NCBI GenBank assembly: GCA_002844335.1
Contig: CP019154.1
Location: forward strand, 744,001 to 808,000
Length of the DNA stretch: 64,000 nucleotides
DNA from: Haloarcula taiwanensis
GTDB taxonomy: Archaea; Halobacteriota; Halobacteria; Halobacteriales; Haloarculaceae
Direction of reading: 5' to 3'
Made by a program: the position numbers and the translations under genes. This document shows, piece by piece, positions 44,028 to 54,113 of the stretch; within the stretch, counting starts at the first letter, position 1, and every line of letters starts with the position of its first letter. The notes below the pieces were generated by a model. That model made no database searches. It was not told the DNA's origin and saw nothing but the letters and a program-made list of their open reading frames with translations.

Positions 44028-46259
44028 ATGCAACTGACTGTCAAGCCACTCAAGAACAGAGAGCCGGGGAGTGGGATGGCAGTCATCGACCGGCAGGTCC
44101 TGGAGGACAGTTCGCTAAGCAGCGGTGACTTCGTCCGCATAGAGGGACGCACAAGCGACCGGTCGGCCATCGCCAGAGCATGGCCGAGTGACCGCAGCGA
44201 CGCCGGCCGCGGGTACGTCCGTATTGACGGCCAGTTGCGGAACACGGCTGGCGTCAGCGTCGACGACCGCGTGACCGTCGAACCGACCACTGTCAGTGAG
44301 GCCGAGCGGGTCACCCTCACCCTGCCCGAGGGGCTCCGGATACAGGGCGACCTCGGTCCCCACGTCCGGGAGCAGCTGGCCGACCAGGCCGTGACTGTCG
44401 GCCAGACCATCGCGCTCCCGCTCGGATTCGGGTTGCTTTCCAGACAGTCTAACCGACGGGTGCCCGCCCAGGTCGTCGACACCACGCCGTCCGGGCCGGT
44501 CGTCGTGACCGGGTCGACCGCGGTCGACCTCGCGGACCAGCCCGCCGACACCGTCGACGTCGAACGCGCGGACTCGCCCGAACCGGAGATGCCCGGCGTC
44601 ACCTACGAGGACGTCGGCGGTCTCGACGACGAGCTCGAACAGGTCCGGGAGATGATCGAATTGCCGATGCGCCACCCCGAACTGTTCCAGACGCTCGGTA
44701 TCGAGCCGCCGAAGGGCGTCCTGCTGCACGGCCCTCCCGGCACCGGCAAGACGCTCATCGCCCGCGCTGTCGCCAACGAAATCGACGCACACTTCCAGAC
44801 GATATCTGGGCCGGAGATCATGTCGAAGTACTACGGCGAGAGCGAGGAGCAGCTCCGCGAGGTCTTCGACGAGGCCGAGGAGAACGAACCGGCCATCGTC
44901 TTCATCGACGAACTCGACTCCATCGCGCCCAAACGCGAGGAGGTCAGCGGCGACGTCGAGCGCCGGGTCGTCGCCCAGTTGCTCAGCCTGATGGACGGCC
45001 TCAAAGAGCGGGGCCAGATTACCGTCATCGGGACGACCAACCGCGTCGACAGCGTGGACCCGGCGCTGCGCCGCCCCGGCCGCTTCGACCGCGAAATCGA
45101 AATCGGCGTCCCTGACCGCGATGGCCGCAAGGAAATCCTACAGATTCACACCCGTGGGATGCCGCTGGCAGAGAGAATCGACCTCGACACCTACGCCGAG
45201 AACACCCACGGCTTCGTCGGGGCCGACATCGAGAACCTCGCCAGGGAGGGCGCGATGCACGCGCTGCGCCGGGTCCGTCCCGAACTGGATTTAGAAGAAG
45301 ACCGCATCGACGCCTCGGTGCTCGACGCTATCGAAATCACCGACGATGACTTCCGTGCAGCGCTTCGCAGCATCGAGCCCTCGGCGATGCGCGAGGTGTT
45401 CGTCGAAGTGCCCGACGTGACGTGGGACGACGTCGGCGGCCTGGCCGAGGCCAAGGAGCGCCTGCGCGAGACCGTCCAGTGGCCCCTAGAACACGGCGAC
45501 GCCTACGACCACGTCGGCCTCGAACCGGCGAAGGGAGTCCTTCTCTATGGCCCGCCCGGCACTGGGAAGACGCTGCTTGCCAAGGCCGTCGCCAACGAGG
45601 CCCAGTCCAACTTTATCTCCATCAAGGGGCCCGAACTGCTGAACAAGTACGTCGGCGAGAGCGAAAAGGGGATCCGTGACGTGTTCAGCAAGGCCCGCGA
45701 GAACGCCCCGACTGTGGTGTTCTTCGACGAGATTGACGCCATCGCGGCCGAGCGGACCGGCGGCGTCGGCGACTCCAACGTCGGCGAGCGCGTCGTCTCG
45801 CAACTCTTGACGGAACTCGACGGCCTCGAAGAACTGGAGGACGTGGTGGTCATCGCCACCACGAACCGCCCGGACCTCATCGACGACGCGCTCTTGCGCC
45901 CCGGGCGACTCGACCGCCACATCGCCGTGGAAGAACCCGACGAAGACGCGAGACGCGACATCTTCGCGGTCCACACCCGCGACAAGCCCCTGGCCGACGA
46001 CGTAGACCTCGACGACCTGGCCGAGCGGACCGAGGGTTACGTCGGGGCCGACATCGAGGCCGTCTGTCGAGAGGCGGCGGCCGCGGCCGTCCGCGAGTAC
46101 GTCGGGTCCGACGGCGAACTCGACGACGTCGCTCTGACGATGGCCCACTTCGAGGACGCCCTCGCGGAAGTCGGGGCCGGCGGGGCCGAGGGGTCGCTGG
46201 CCGCTGGCGGTGTCGACACAGCATTCAACCCCGACTCAGAGGGGGTCGAGAGCGAATAG
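44028..46259 (+). CDS. Cdc48/VCP-type AAA+ ATPase
   Basis: A 743-residue hexameric unfoldase. The N-domain (residues ~1-180) has the double-psi barrel ([18 protein letters not shown]). D1 Walker [18 protein letters not shown] is near 233 and Walker [17 protein letters not shown] near 291. D2 Walker [18 protein letters not shown] is near 507, Walker [15 protein letters not shown] near 565, and the second sensor/Arg region [20 protein letters not shown] follows. It unfolds proteins for the proteasome or other partners. The C-terminal tail is short and acidic. Confidence 0.95.
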   Translation: MQLTVKPLKNREPGSGMAVIDRQVLEDSSLSSGDFVRIEGRTSDRSAIARAWPSDRSDAGRGYVRIDGQLRNTAGVSVDDRVTVEPTTVSEAERVTLTLPEGLRIQGDLGPHVREQLADQAVTVGQTIALPLGFGLLSRQSNRRVPAQVVDTTPSGPVVVTGSTAVDLADQPADTVDVERADSPEPEMPGVTYEDVGGLDDELEQVREMIELPMRHPELFQTLGIEPPKGVLLHGPPGTGKTLIARAVANEIDAHFQTISGPEIMSKYYGESEEQLREVFDEAEENEPAIVFIDELDSIAPKREEVSGDVERRVVAQLLSLMDGLKERGQITVIGTTNRVDSVDPALRRPGRFDREIEIGVPDRDGRKEILQIHTRGMPLAERIDLDTYAENTHGFVGADIENLAREGAMHALRRVRPELDLEEDRIDASVLDAIEITDDDFRAALRSIEPSAMREVFVEVPDVTWDDVGGLAEAKERLRETVQWPLEHGDAYDHVGLEPAKGVLLYGPPGTGKTLLAKAVANEAQSNFISIKGPELLNKYVGESEKGIRDVFSKARENAPTVVFFDEIDAIAAERTGGVGDSNVGERVVSQLLTELDGLEELEDVVVIATTNRPDLIDDALLRPGRLDRHIAVEEPDEDARRDIFAVHTRDKPLADDVDLDDLAERTEGYVGADIEAVCREAAAAAVREYVGSDGELDDVALTMAHFEDALAEVGAGGAEGSLAAGGVDTAFNPDSEGVESE

Positions 46260-46296
46260 CGTCGGGCTTAAGCCCGTGACGGCCCGACCGTTGCCC

Positions 46297-47238
46297 GTGA
46301 CAGACCCCGCTCCCGAGTCGGTGACCGTCCAGCGCGACATCCCGTTCCAGGAGGTCGACGGCGAGACGCTGACGCTCGACCTGTACGACTCGCCGGCGGC
46401 CAGCGGCCCGAAGCCGGTCGCTGTGCTCGTCCGCGGCGGCGCGTTCGCGTTCGGCGACAAGGGCGAGTTCGCCCGGCACGCGCTCGACCTCGCGGCGGAC
46501 GGCTTCCTCGTCATCGAACCCCAGTACCGCCTCGCACCCGAGTGGACCTTCCCCGCGGCGCTGGTGGACGTGAAGGCCGCTATCGAGTGGGTTCAGGCGG
46601 AGGGCGAGGGCTACGCCGCTGACACCGACCGAATCGTCGGCGTCGGCCACTCTGCCGGCGCGAACCTCGTCGTCCTGGCCGCGCTGACGGCCGACGAGCC
46701 CGGGTTCGAACCCGAGCTGTACCCCGGCGCGTCCTCCCGCCTGTCGGCCGCCGTCGGCTACGCCGGCGTCTACGATTTCCGCGCGCTCGACGCCGAGATG
46801 GGGGAGGGACAGCGGTTCCACCGCCAGTACCTCGGCGGCGGGCCCGACGACGAGCCCGCGGCCTACGACCTGGCCTCGCCGGTCGCACAGGCCGACACCG
46901 ACGCGCCCCCGACGCTGTTGCTCCACGGCACCGAGGACGAGACCGTCCCGCCGTCCCAGTCCGAACTGCTGGCCGACGCCCTCGGACCGATGACCGACGT
47001 GGCTCACGAGTCGGTGTCGGCGGACCACGGGTTCCCGTTCCACGGCGCTCACTACGACGACGTATACGAGCGGACCGTCGAGTTCCTCCGGGGAGCCGTC
47101 GCCGGGCCGGACGCCGCCGACGCGGTCGACGACACCGGAGTGCCTGGCGGCGACCTGCCGGACCCGACCGACCGCATCGGCGACCTCGGGCCGGCGGGCG
47201 GCAGGGGTCTGGATCGCTCCGACGGCCCCGGATTCTGA
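46297..47238 (+). CDS. Alpha/beta hydrolase (BD-FAE/HSL-like)
   Basis: A ~313-residue hydrolase of the esterase/lipase fold. The nucleophile elbow VGHSAGANLVVLAAL gives the Ser, HGTEDETVPP the acid, and SADHGFPFHG the His. The oxyanion segment is VRGGAFAFGDK, where HGGG is replaced by RGG. The start is unsure: GTG 46297 gives VTDPAPESVTVQ; an in-frame ATG at 46210 would overlap cdc48 by 50 nt and give a low-complexity Ser/Thr/Gln start. The substrate (ester, peptide or polyhydroxyalkanoate) is not known. A ~40-residue Gly/Asp/Pro-rich tail ends the protein. Confidence 0.85.
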   Translation: MTDPAPESVTVQRDIPFQEVDGETLTLDLYDSPAASGPKPVAVLVRGGAFAFGDKGEFARHALDLAADGFLVIEPQYRLAPEWTFPAALVDVKAAIEWVQAEGEGYAADTDRIVGVGHSAGANLVVLAALTADEPGFEPELYPGASSRLSAAVGYAGVYDFRALDAEMGEGQRFHRQYLGGGPDDEPAAYDLASPVAQADTDAPPTLLLHGTEDETVPPSQSELLADALGPMTDVAHESVSADHGFPFHGAHYDDVYERTVEFLRGAVAGPDAADAVDDTGVPGGDLPDPTDRIGDLGPAGGRGLDRSDGPGF

Positions 47239-47275
47239 CGGTCAGGTCGAAAAGTTAAGTAGCTTTCAAAAGTGA

Positions 47276-47617
<342 letters not shown>

Positions 47618-47759
47618 GTTCCCGAATCCGCCTGTTTTCACGGGTTTGTAGTAGCCATGTCATGAACATAAACGGCCCGTAGCTGTCAGTCCGCGGGTTC
47701 CTTTGGGTTGCTGGACTCTCTGCCCGCTGAGACCTGTCATCGAGAATTGTAAACATACA

Positions 47760-47773
47760 TTTATTATATATTC
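47760..47773 (+). promoter_or_regulatory. TATA-rich promoter of the fixABCX operon
   Basis: TTTATTATATATTC, the most AT-rich tract nearby, lies 35-48 bp before the fixA ATG at 47808 and would give a leader of ~15 nt. No operator palindrome is obvious. Confidence 0.55.
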
Positions 47774-47807
47774 TTGTGTGACATTCACTTACGAGGATCA
47801 TACTGCC

Positions 47808-48662
47808 ATGCACTCAGTCGTTATGACCAAAGGCGTCCCTGATTTCCGCGAGGGACAGGTATCGTTCGACGAAGACGGCCATCTCGAACGGGGCAAGACA
47901 CCGACGGTGATGAACCCTAACGACAAGCACGCGTTACGGGCCGCGTTCCAGACGAAAGTCCGTAACGGCGGTCACGTCTCACTGATGAGCATGGGGCCGC
48001 CGGGGTACAAAGAGGTGTTGCAGGAAGGGATGGCAGACGTGTACGCTGACGACCTGTATCTCCTCTCGGACCGGGAGATGGGGGCGGCGGACACCTGGGC
48101 CACCGCGATGACAGTCGCTACCGGCCTGCAGAACCTCGACGAGCAGCCCGATCTGGTGTTTGCTGGATTCAAGACGGCCGACGGCGAAACGGGCCACACC
48201 GGCCCACAGACCTGCTGGTGTCTGGACTGGCCGATAATTACCCACGTTCTCTCGCTCGATATCGACGAGGATGGTGGCACCGTCCGGGCGAAGCGGCTGG
48301 TCGACGGCGACATCTCCGAAATCGAGACCGTCGAAGCGCCGATGCCGTGTTTCATCGTCGCCGACCCCGAGTTCGAACCGACCTACCGGCGGGCCAGCCA
48401 CCGGCTGAAACACAAGGACCTCCGCGCCGAGACCAAAGAGCGCGCCGAGGAGTACGAGGACCATCTGACGGTCTGGGACCACGAGGACCTCAACCTCGAC
48501 CCGGACTACATCGGCCTCGACGGCTCGCCCACCATCGTCGCCGGGGTCGACCCGATTCCGAAGGCCCCCTCGGAGCGGGAGGCCACGGTCATTGAGGCAG
48601 ACGAACGCGAGGCACTGGGACCGGTGCTGGACGAACTCGCGCCGTACGCGGCGGGTGACTGA
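47808..48662 (+). CDS. fixA: Electron transfer flavoprotein subunit beta (FixA type)
   Basis: A 284-residue EtfB/FixA. It begins MHSVVMTKGVPDFREGQVSF at ATG 47808; the core NPNDKHALRAAFQTKVRNG and the nucleotide-binding stretch TGHTGPQTCWCLDWPIITHV match the family. The FixA subunit binds AMP or, in bifurcating forms, a second FAD and accepts electrons from NADH. The fixB gene follows after 2 bp. The length is slightly above the usual ~255-280. Confidence 0.92.
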   Translation: MHSVVMTKGVPDFREGQVSFDEDGHLERGKTPTVMNPNDKHALRAAFQTKVRNGGHVSLMSMGPPGYKEVLQEGMADVYADDLYLLSDREMGAADTWATAMTVATGLQNLDEQPDLVFAGFKTADGETGHTGPQTCWCLDWPIITHVLSLDIDEDGGTVRAKRLVDGDISEIETVEAPMPCFIVADPEFEPTYRRASHRLKHKDLRAETKERAEEYEDHLTVWDHEDLNLDPDYIGLDGSPTIVAGVDPIPKAPSEREATVIEADEREALGPVLDELAPYAAGD

Positions 48663-48664
48663 AA

Positions 48665-50323
48665 ATGGTCGAAATCGACCCCACAGAGTACGAAATTGCC
48701 GACCTCGGACCGAAAATAAAGGACGTCGACGACGCCGACGAACTGCGGGCGATGCTGGAACTGGAGGAAGGCGGCGAGGACCGTGTGCCGGTCAAGACAC
48801 TCATCGAGGACCGCATCGAGAAGGTCGAAGACGAGGGCGACGGAGAGATAGACCCGGAGACCGTCGACCTCGGCACGCTGACCGTCGCCGACGTGGCGAA
48901 CATGGTCCGGGACATCGACGACGCCGCGGTGCTCCGGGACCTCCTGGAGCGCGAGCAGGCCGGCGAGGACCGCAAGACGGCGAAGTCCCAGATAGAGAGC
49001 CGCATCGAGTCCGTCGAGGGAACCGACGAGGAAGAGACCGAGGAGGCCGAGTACGTCCCGCCTGAAGAGAAGTACCCCGACCTCGACCACCCGACCAACG
49101 ACAAGCAGTGGGTCGAGGGGACCGTCGGCGCAGAGTACCGCGACATGTGGGTCTACTGCGAGACGCAGGCCGGCGACCTCGTGGACGTGTCAAAGGAGAT
49201 GCTCGGGAAGGCCCGCGACCTGATGGACACCTACAACGCCGAGTACGACGCCGACGAGCGCGTCGTCGCGGTGCTCATCGGGGCCGACGCCAGCGACCAC
49301 GTCGACGACGTCATCGCCTACGGCGCGGACCTCGTCCTCTATCACGAGGACGACCGCCTCGAACGCTTCCGCCACCAGCCCTACACCGAAATCTTCTGTG
49401 ACATGGCCCGCGCGGGCGGCGACCTTGCCTCCGAGGGCCGCGAGGAAGTCGACTGGAAGGACTACCACGAACCGCGCTACACGGTCTTCCCGGCCACGAA
49501 CAACGGCCGCGACCTCTCGGCGCTCGTCCAGGGCGAACTCGACTCCGGACTAGCGTCGGACTGCTCGGGGCTGTACATCGAGAACGCGATGATATCCAAC
49601 CCCGCGAAGGTCGGCACGGCCGGCGACAAGAAGGAGTTCGAGCGCGTCCTGCACATGAAGCGCCCGGACTTCTCGGGCTTCGAGTACTCGACCATCCTCT
49701 GTATCGACAAGCCCAACCGGGATTTCCACCCGCAGGGGGCGTCCGTCATCCCGGGGAGCTTCGAGATTCCCGACCCCGATTACGAGCGCGACAGCGAGGT
49801 CGTCGACTACGAGATGGACCTCGAGGATGCGTGGTTTCAGGTCGAAGTCGAGGAGTACGACCGCCTCTCCGGCGGTGTCGACCTCACCGGCCACGACGTT
49901 ATCGTCGCCGTCGGTCGGGGCATTGGCGACGACCCGACGCGGGGCATCGAGCAGGCGCTGGACCTCGTCGACGCCTTCGAGGACGCCGACCTTGGGCTGT
50001 CCCGCGGGGTCATCACCTCGTCGTACTCCTTCGACAGCCACGTCGAGCAGTACGTCACCGAGGAGCGCCAGATCGGCGAGTCCGGCCAGGCGGTCGAACC
50101 GGACGTGTACATCGCGGCGGGCATCTCCGGCGCGATTCAGCACAAGGTCGGCTGCGACGAGTCGGACACGATAATCGCCATCAACACCGACCCGGACGCC
50201 GACATCCGCGACTTCTCGGACTACCTCATCGAGGGCGACCTGTTCGAGGTCCTGCCGCGCCTGACGGAGGCGGTCGAAGCCGGCGACCTCGGCGCGGTCG
50301 TGGGGGAGGTCAGCGATGACTGA
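48665..50323 (+). CDS. fixB: Electron transfer flavoprotein subunit alpha (FixB type) with an N-terminal duplicated domain
   Basis: A 552-residue protein, much longer than usual EtfA (~320). The first ~130 residues hold two ~45-residue helical acid repeats: one with IKDVDDADELRAMLELEEGG and RIEKVEDEGD, the other with VRDIDDAAVLRDLLEREQAG and RIESVEGTDE. A linker leads to the classic EtfA domain: MWVYCETQAGDLVDVSKEML, and the FAD site SRGVITSSYS, GQAVEPDVYIAAGISGAIQ and IIAINTDPDADI near the end. The fixC gene overlaps by 8 nt. The role of the repeats is unknown. Confidence 0.92.
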   Translation: MVEIDPTEYEIADLGPKIKDVDDADELRAMLELEEGGEDRVPVKTLIEDRIEKVEDEGDGEIDPETVDLGTLTVADVANMVRDIDDAAVLRDLLEREQAGEDRKTAKSQIESRIESVEGTDEEETEEAEYVPPEEKYPDLDHPTNDKQWVEGTVGAEYRDMWVYCETQAGDLVDVSKEMLGKARDLMDTYNAEYDADERVVAVLIGADASDHVDDVIAYGADLVLYHEDDRLERFRHQPYTEIFCDMARAGGDLASEGREEVDWKDYHEPRYTVFPATNNGRDLSALVQGELDSGLASDCSGLYIENAMISNPAKVGTAGDKKEFERVLHMKRPDFSGFEYSTILCIDKPNRDFHPQGASVIPGSFEIPDPDYERDSEVVDYEMDLEDAWFQVEVEEYDRLSGGVDLTGHDVIVAVGRGIGDDPTRGIEQALDLVDAFEDADLGLSRGVITSSYSFDSHVEQYVTEERQIGESGQAVEPDVYIAAGISGAIQHKVGCDESDTIIAINTDPDADIRDFSDYLIEGDLFEVLPRLTEAVEAGDLGAVVGEVSDD

Positions 50324-51977
50324 CGCCTACGAGGAGTACGAGGCGGTCGTCGTCGGCTGTGGCCCCGGCGGGGCCGCGGCGGCGGCGAACCTCGCGCGAA
50401 ACGGCGTCGAGACGCTCGTCCTCGAACGCGGCGTCGACGCCGGGTCGAAGAACGTCTCCGGCGGCCTCATCTACGCCGAGGAGTCCGCGCCCTACACCAT
50501 CGACGGCCTGTTCCCCGGCTTCCGCGAGGCGGCGACCGAGCGGCCGGTCACCGAGAACTACATCCACAACGTTGCCGGCGAGAAGGTCAAGACCTTCGAC
50601 ATCGGCGACCTCCACCACCACGACACGGCGTGGGCCGACGCGGTGCTGCGCCGGAAGATGGATTCGTGGCTCGCCCAGCAGGTCCACGAGCGCACCCGCG
50701 AGACCGGCGGCGGCCTGCTGACCGAGGTCCACGTCACCGGCCTGCTGCGCGAGCGGGGGGAAATCGTCGGCGTGACGACGGAGGAACTCGACCCCATCAA
50801 GGCCGACCTCGTCGTAGCCGCCGACGGCGTCAACTCCGAACTCGCGCGGGACGCGGGCCTGATGGACTGGGAGGAACCGGAGGAGTGGTTCCAGGGCGTC
50901 AAGGCCGTCGTCGACGTGGAGCCGGATGTCATCAACGAGCGCTTCGACGTGGACCCGGACGACGGCGCGGCCCACCTGTTCTCGGGCGACCTCTTCGACG
51001 GCGTCCGGGGCGGCGGCTTCCTCTACACCAACGAGTCGTCCCTTTCCATCGGCACCGTGTTCCACCTCGACTCCATCGCGGCGGAGAAGGCCGAGCCCCA
51101 CGAACTGCTCGACAGCCTGCTCACCCACCCGCTCATGGCCCAGTGGCTCGGCGACGAGTACGACGAGCGCGAGTACAGCGCCAAACTGGTCCCGGACTCG
51201 AAGAAGGCCGCCCATCCGTCGCCCCACAAGGACCGCCTCGTCCTGGTCGGCGACGCCGCCGGCCAGATGCAGGCTCAGGGTCCCATCATCAAGGGGATGA
51301 ACCACGCGGTCACAGCGGGCGCGCTGGCCGCTGAAGCCTTCGCCGACGCGCGCTCGCGCAACGAACCCCACCGCGCCGGCGAACTGTACGAGAAGAAGCT
51401 GCACGACGAGGGCGTGATGGACAAGCTTCGGCCGACCCGCTACGAGGTGTTCGGACGGCTCGGCGAGCTCGGGCCGGTCGACGACTTCTCAAACGCAATC
51501 GCCGAGTCCGCCGTCGGTCGCTTCGGCGTCCGGGCCGCGTCGGGCCTGCTCGAACGGGCCTACGCCTCGCCGACGCTGGTGTCGATGATTCCGGACACCA
51601 AACTCCCCTACGTGACGCTGCCGACGGTCATCGCCGAGGAACTCGGAGAGGAGGTCGACGACGAGAACACCGTCTCGCCGCCTGATCTGGCCGACCGCAT
51701 CGGCGACCTGACCTACGACGTGGGCGACCCACACATCGAACTGGTAGACAAGTCATTCGAGGCGTCGGGGACCGCTGTCACGGCCTGCCCGGTCAGTGCC
51801 GCGGACTTCGGCGGCGGCTGTTACCGCGACGAGCGGGTGCAGACGAACGGCCACGAGGAACACCTCGTGAGCCTCGACACCCAGCCCTGCGTGGAGTGTG
51901 GGACCTGCGCGGTCGTCGCCGACACCGAGTGGGAACACCCCGCCGGGGGCAAGGGCGTCGAGTTCGAGCAGGGCTGA
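50316..51977 (+). CDS. fixC: Electron transfer flavoprotein-quinone oxidoreductase (FixC) fused to a FixX-type ferredoxin domain
   Basis: A 553-residue flavoprotein. The FAD-binding dinucleotide fold VVVGCGPGGAAAAANLARNG is near residue 10, and LVGDAAGQMQAQGPIIKGMN near residue 312 is the second FAD signature. The C-terminal ~75 residues carry CPVSAADFGGGCYRDE and CVECGTCAVVADTEWEHP, the Cys pattern of FixX, normally a separate ~90-residue protein. It passes electrons from the FixAB flavoprotein to the membrane quinone (menaquinone). The fusion leaves no separate fixX gene. Confidence 0.93.
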   Translation: MTDAYEEYEAVVVGCGPGGAAAAANLARNGVETLVLERGVDAGSKNVSGGLIYAEESAPYTIDGLFPGFREAATERPVTENYIHNVAGEKVKTFDIGDLHHHDTAWADAVLRRKMDSWLAQQVHERTRETGGGLLTEVHVTGLLRERGEIVGVTTEELDPIKADLVVAADGVNSELARDAGLMDWEEPEEWFQGVKAVVDVEPDVINERFDVDPDDGAAHLFSGDLFDGVRGGGFLYTNESSLSIGTVFHLDSIAAEKAEPHELLDSLLTHPLMAQWLGDEYDEREYSAKLVPDSKKAAHPSPHKDRLVLVGDAAGQMQAQGPIIKGMNHAVTAGALAAEAFADARSRNEPHRAGELYEKKLHDEGVMDKLRPTRYEVFGRLGELGPVDDFSNAIAESAVGRFGVRAASGLLERAYASPTLVSMIPDTKLPYVTLPTVIAEELGEEVDDENTVSPPDLADRIGDLTYDVGDPHIELVDKSFEASGTAVTACPVSAADFGGGCYRDERVQTNGHEEHLVSLDTQPCVECGTCAVVADTEWEHPAGGKGVEFEQG

Positions 51978-51982
51978 GAGCC

Positions 51983-52342
51983 GTGAGCCACCAGTATCAC
52001 GACCGGATACGCGCGCTTGCCCGGCGCGCCGAGACGGCCCGCGAGTCGCTGGACCCGGACCCGCCGGACGACGAGCGCGCGATGGCCCTGCTCCGGGAGG
52101 GTTTCGGTCCCACCGTCGCGCTCTATTGTGAGGCCCGCACCGGCGGCACCTGGGTCCGGTTCACCGAGTCCGAGTTCGAGCGCCTGGAGGCGACGATGAA
52201 CGACTGGCTGGACTGCTACGCCGCCTGCTACGGCGTGGAGTTAGCCGGTTCCTACGCCATCAGGGAGGCCGCGGAACTGCTCGTCGACACCCACAACGCC
52301 CGCGACGTGGCACAGGTGCTGACCGGCGTTCCGGAGCGGTAG
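51983..52342 (+). CDS. Small acidic helical protein at the end of the fix operon
   Basis: A 119-residue protein starting at GTG 51983, 5 bp after fixC, in the position where fixX normally lies. It has no Fe-S cysteines, only two Cys in WLDCYAACYGVEL. It looks all-helical with an acidic N-terminus (RRAETARESLDPDPPDDERA) and a C-terminal TREAAELLVDTHNARDVA-type region. A longer in-frame start would lie inside fixC and is rejected. I do not know a characterised family. It may help assemble or regulate the flavoprotein complex. Confidence 0.7.
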   Translation: MSHQYHDRIRALARRAETARESLDPDPPDDERAMALLREGFGPTVALYCEARTGGTWVRFTESEFERLEATMNDWLDCYAACYGVELAGSYAIREAAELLVDTHNARDVAQVLTGVPER

Positions 52343-52410
52343 CGACCGTTTACCGAGACGTACATTGTTTATGATAAAGGATTAAGTACTGTGTCGTGGT
52401 AGCAGATACC

Positions 52411-53142
52411 ATGGAGTTGACAGAGCCACTGCAGTTCGACCACGAGGACCGACGGGATATCTACGAGTACGTCGAGTCACACGGATCGGTGGAACCGAGG
52501 GCTGCCCGGTCGGCGCTACAGATGGACCCACGACCGTTCGGCCATCACGTCGCGATACTCAAACGCGACGGCGTACTGGAGGAGATCGACGGCGAACTCC
52601 GCGTCGCCTACAACGACACCGTCGAGGAGGAGTTCGAGGCCGACGACATCGAGTTCACCATCCGCCAGGCGCGACAGGAGGATCTGACTGGCCTCGTCGG
52701 GGCCATCCGGGCCGCTATCGGCGGCGGCGAGTACGTCGACGCGGAGACCGTCGCCGACGTGGTGGACAGCGAGGGTGTGCTGCTCCGGCACAATGAACTG
52801 GAGTCGCGCATCTTCTTTGTCGCCTGCATCAACGACGACGTGGTCGGGTGGGTCCATCTCAAGCACCCGGAGGTCGAGAAGCTCAGTCACACGGCAGAGC
52901 TAACGCTGGGTGTGCTCGAACGGTATCGGGGCCACGGCATCGGCTCGCAGTTGCTCGCCCGCGGGACCGAGTGGGCGGCGTCGAACGGCTACGAGAAACT
53001 GTACAATTCTGTCCCATCGACGAACGGTGACGCAATCGATTTCCTCGAAGGCCACGGCTGGGACACTGAAGCCGTCCGCGAGGACCATTACAAGTTCGGC
53101 GACGAGTACGCCGACGAAGTGATGATGGAGATCGATCTCTAG
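52411..53142 (+). CDS. Winged-helix DNA-binding domain fused to a GNAT acetyltransferase
   Basis: A 243-residue protein. Residues ~1-75 form a winged-helix domain (HEDRRDIYEYVESHGSVEPR, then AILKRDGVLEEIDGELRVAY as the wing). From ~85 the GNAT domain follows: IEFTIRQARQEDLTGLVGAI, LTLGVLERYRGHGIGSQLLA with the acetyl-CoA loop RGHGIGSQL, and a C-terminal NGDAIDFLEGHGW. ATG 52411 is chosen over an upstream in-frame GTG. It may be a DNA-bound acetyltransferase acting on nearby proteins or a small molecule; the HTH-GNAT order is typical of haloarchaeal proteins of this class. It converges with the next gene with 4 nt overlap. Confidence 0.85.
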   Translation: MELTEPLQFDHEDRRDIYEYVESHGSVEPRAARSALQMDPRPFGHHVAILKRDGVLEEIDGELRVAYNDTVEEEFEADDIEFTIRQARQEDLTGLVGAIRAAIGGGEYVDAETVADVVDSEGVLLRHNELESRIFFVACINDDVVGWVHLKHPEVEKLSHTAELTLGVLERYRGHGIGSQLLARGTEWAASNGYEKLYNSVPSTNGDAIDFLEGHGWDTEAVREDHYKFGDEYADEVMMEIDL

Positions 53143-54113
53143 CTCGGTCCCAGCGCGCGAATCGTCGTCCGAGCCAGTTCCCCGTCGACCTGCTGTGGCA
53201 CAGTTAGCAGAAGGCGGTCGATGACATCTCTGTCCGCAATGCTATCTCGTTTCTCCCGCGCCTGTGCTGGCGTCCCTGCGATGCCGAGGTCAGTCGTCAT
53301 TTCGTCGGTGACGAGTTCTGTTGCTTCGCCCCGGTCACCCGCCTGCCAGGCGTCGGCGATGCGTTCCGCCCGGTCCGGATACGTCTCTGCGACCGCCCGG
53401 CGGTAGCCCTCGCCGCTGCCGACGTAGTAGGCGATGTGCTGCCGGAGTTCCTCGCGCGCTCGCTCGGACTCCTCGTGGACCACTGCCGGCACGTACGGCG
53501 CGACCGTAATCTCGCTCGGGTCGCGGTCGGCATCGCGTGCGGTCCCGGCGATGTAGTCGAACGCCGACTCCAGTTCGGAGAACGGAATCATGTGCGGGAG
53601 CCAACCGTCGGCGAGTCTGGCGACGACCCGCCTGTTCGCTGGCCCGAGGGCAGCGTGGTACACCGGCACGTCACGGTCTAGCGGCGGCACGCCCCTGACC
53701 GAGACCACTTCGCCGTCGTATGTCACGCGCTCGTCGCTGGTCATGAGGCGTTTCACGATGTCGATGGTCTCGTGGGCGCGACGGACTGGCCGCTCGAACT
53801 CCATGCTGTGCATGTTCTCAATGGACCGGGCTGTACTCGTTCCCAGACCCAGCACTGCCCGCCCGTCCGAGACCCTGTCGAGGGTCGTCGCTGTCATCGC
53901 AAGTACGGCCGGCGACCGCGAGAAGACGTTGAGTATCGCGCTGCCGATTTCGATGTCGTCGGTTCGGGTCGCGATGTCCGTGAGTTCGACGACGGAGCTA
54001 GCGCCCCACAGTTCGTTCAGCCAGACCGAGTCGTAGCCGTGGTCTTCGGCTTCGACGGCCAGGTCGATTGTGCTGTGGTCCTCGACGCGTGGCACGACGA
54101 CTCCCAGATGCAT
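53139..54113 (-). CDS. Luciferase-like (LLM) oxidoreductase, F420-dependent type
   Basis: A 324-residue TIM-barrel flavin/F420 enzyme. The start MHLGVVVPRVEDHSTIDLAV and DHGYDSVWLNELWGASSVVE fit the N-terminal half, and VPVYHAALGPANRRVVARLA in the middle and RVSDGRAVLGLGTSTARS near residue 82 match the methylene-H4MPT reductase/luciferase family. Haloarchaea make F420 (see cofD at 20449), so a F420-dependent hydride transfer is plausible; flavin is possible too. The substrate is unknown. It may be transcribed after the acyl-CoA synthetase upstream on the minus strand (76 bp). Confidence 0.88.
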   Translation of the reverse strand: MHLGVVVPRVEDHSTIDLAVEAEDHGYDSVWLNELWGASSVVELTDIATRTDDIEIGSAILNVFSRSPAVLAMTATTLDRVSDGRAVLGLGTSTARSIENMHSMEFERPVRRAHETIDIVKRLMTSDERVTYDGEVVSVRGVPPLDRDVPVYHAALGPANRRVVARLADGWLPHMIPFSELESAFDYIAGTARDADRDPSEITVAPYVPAVVHEESERAREELRQHIAYYVGSGEGYRRAVAETYPDRAERIADAWQAGDRGEATELVTDEMTTDLGIAGTPAQAREKRDSIADRDVIDRLLLTVPQQVDGELARTTIRALGPS

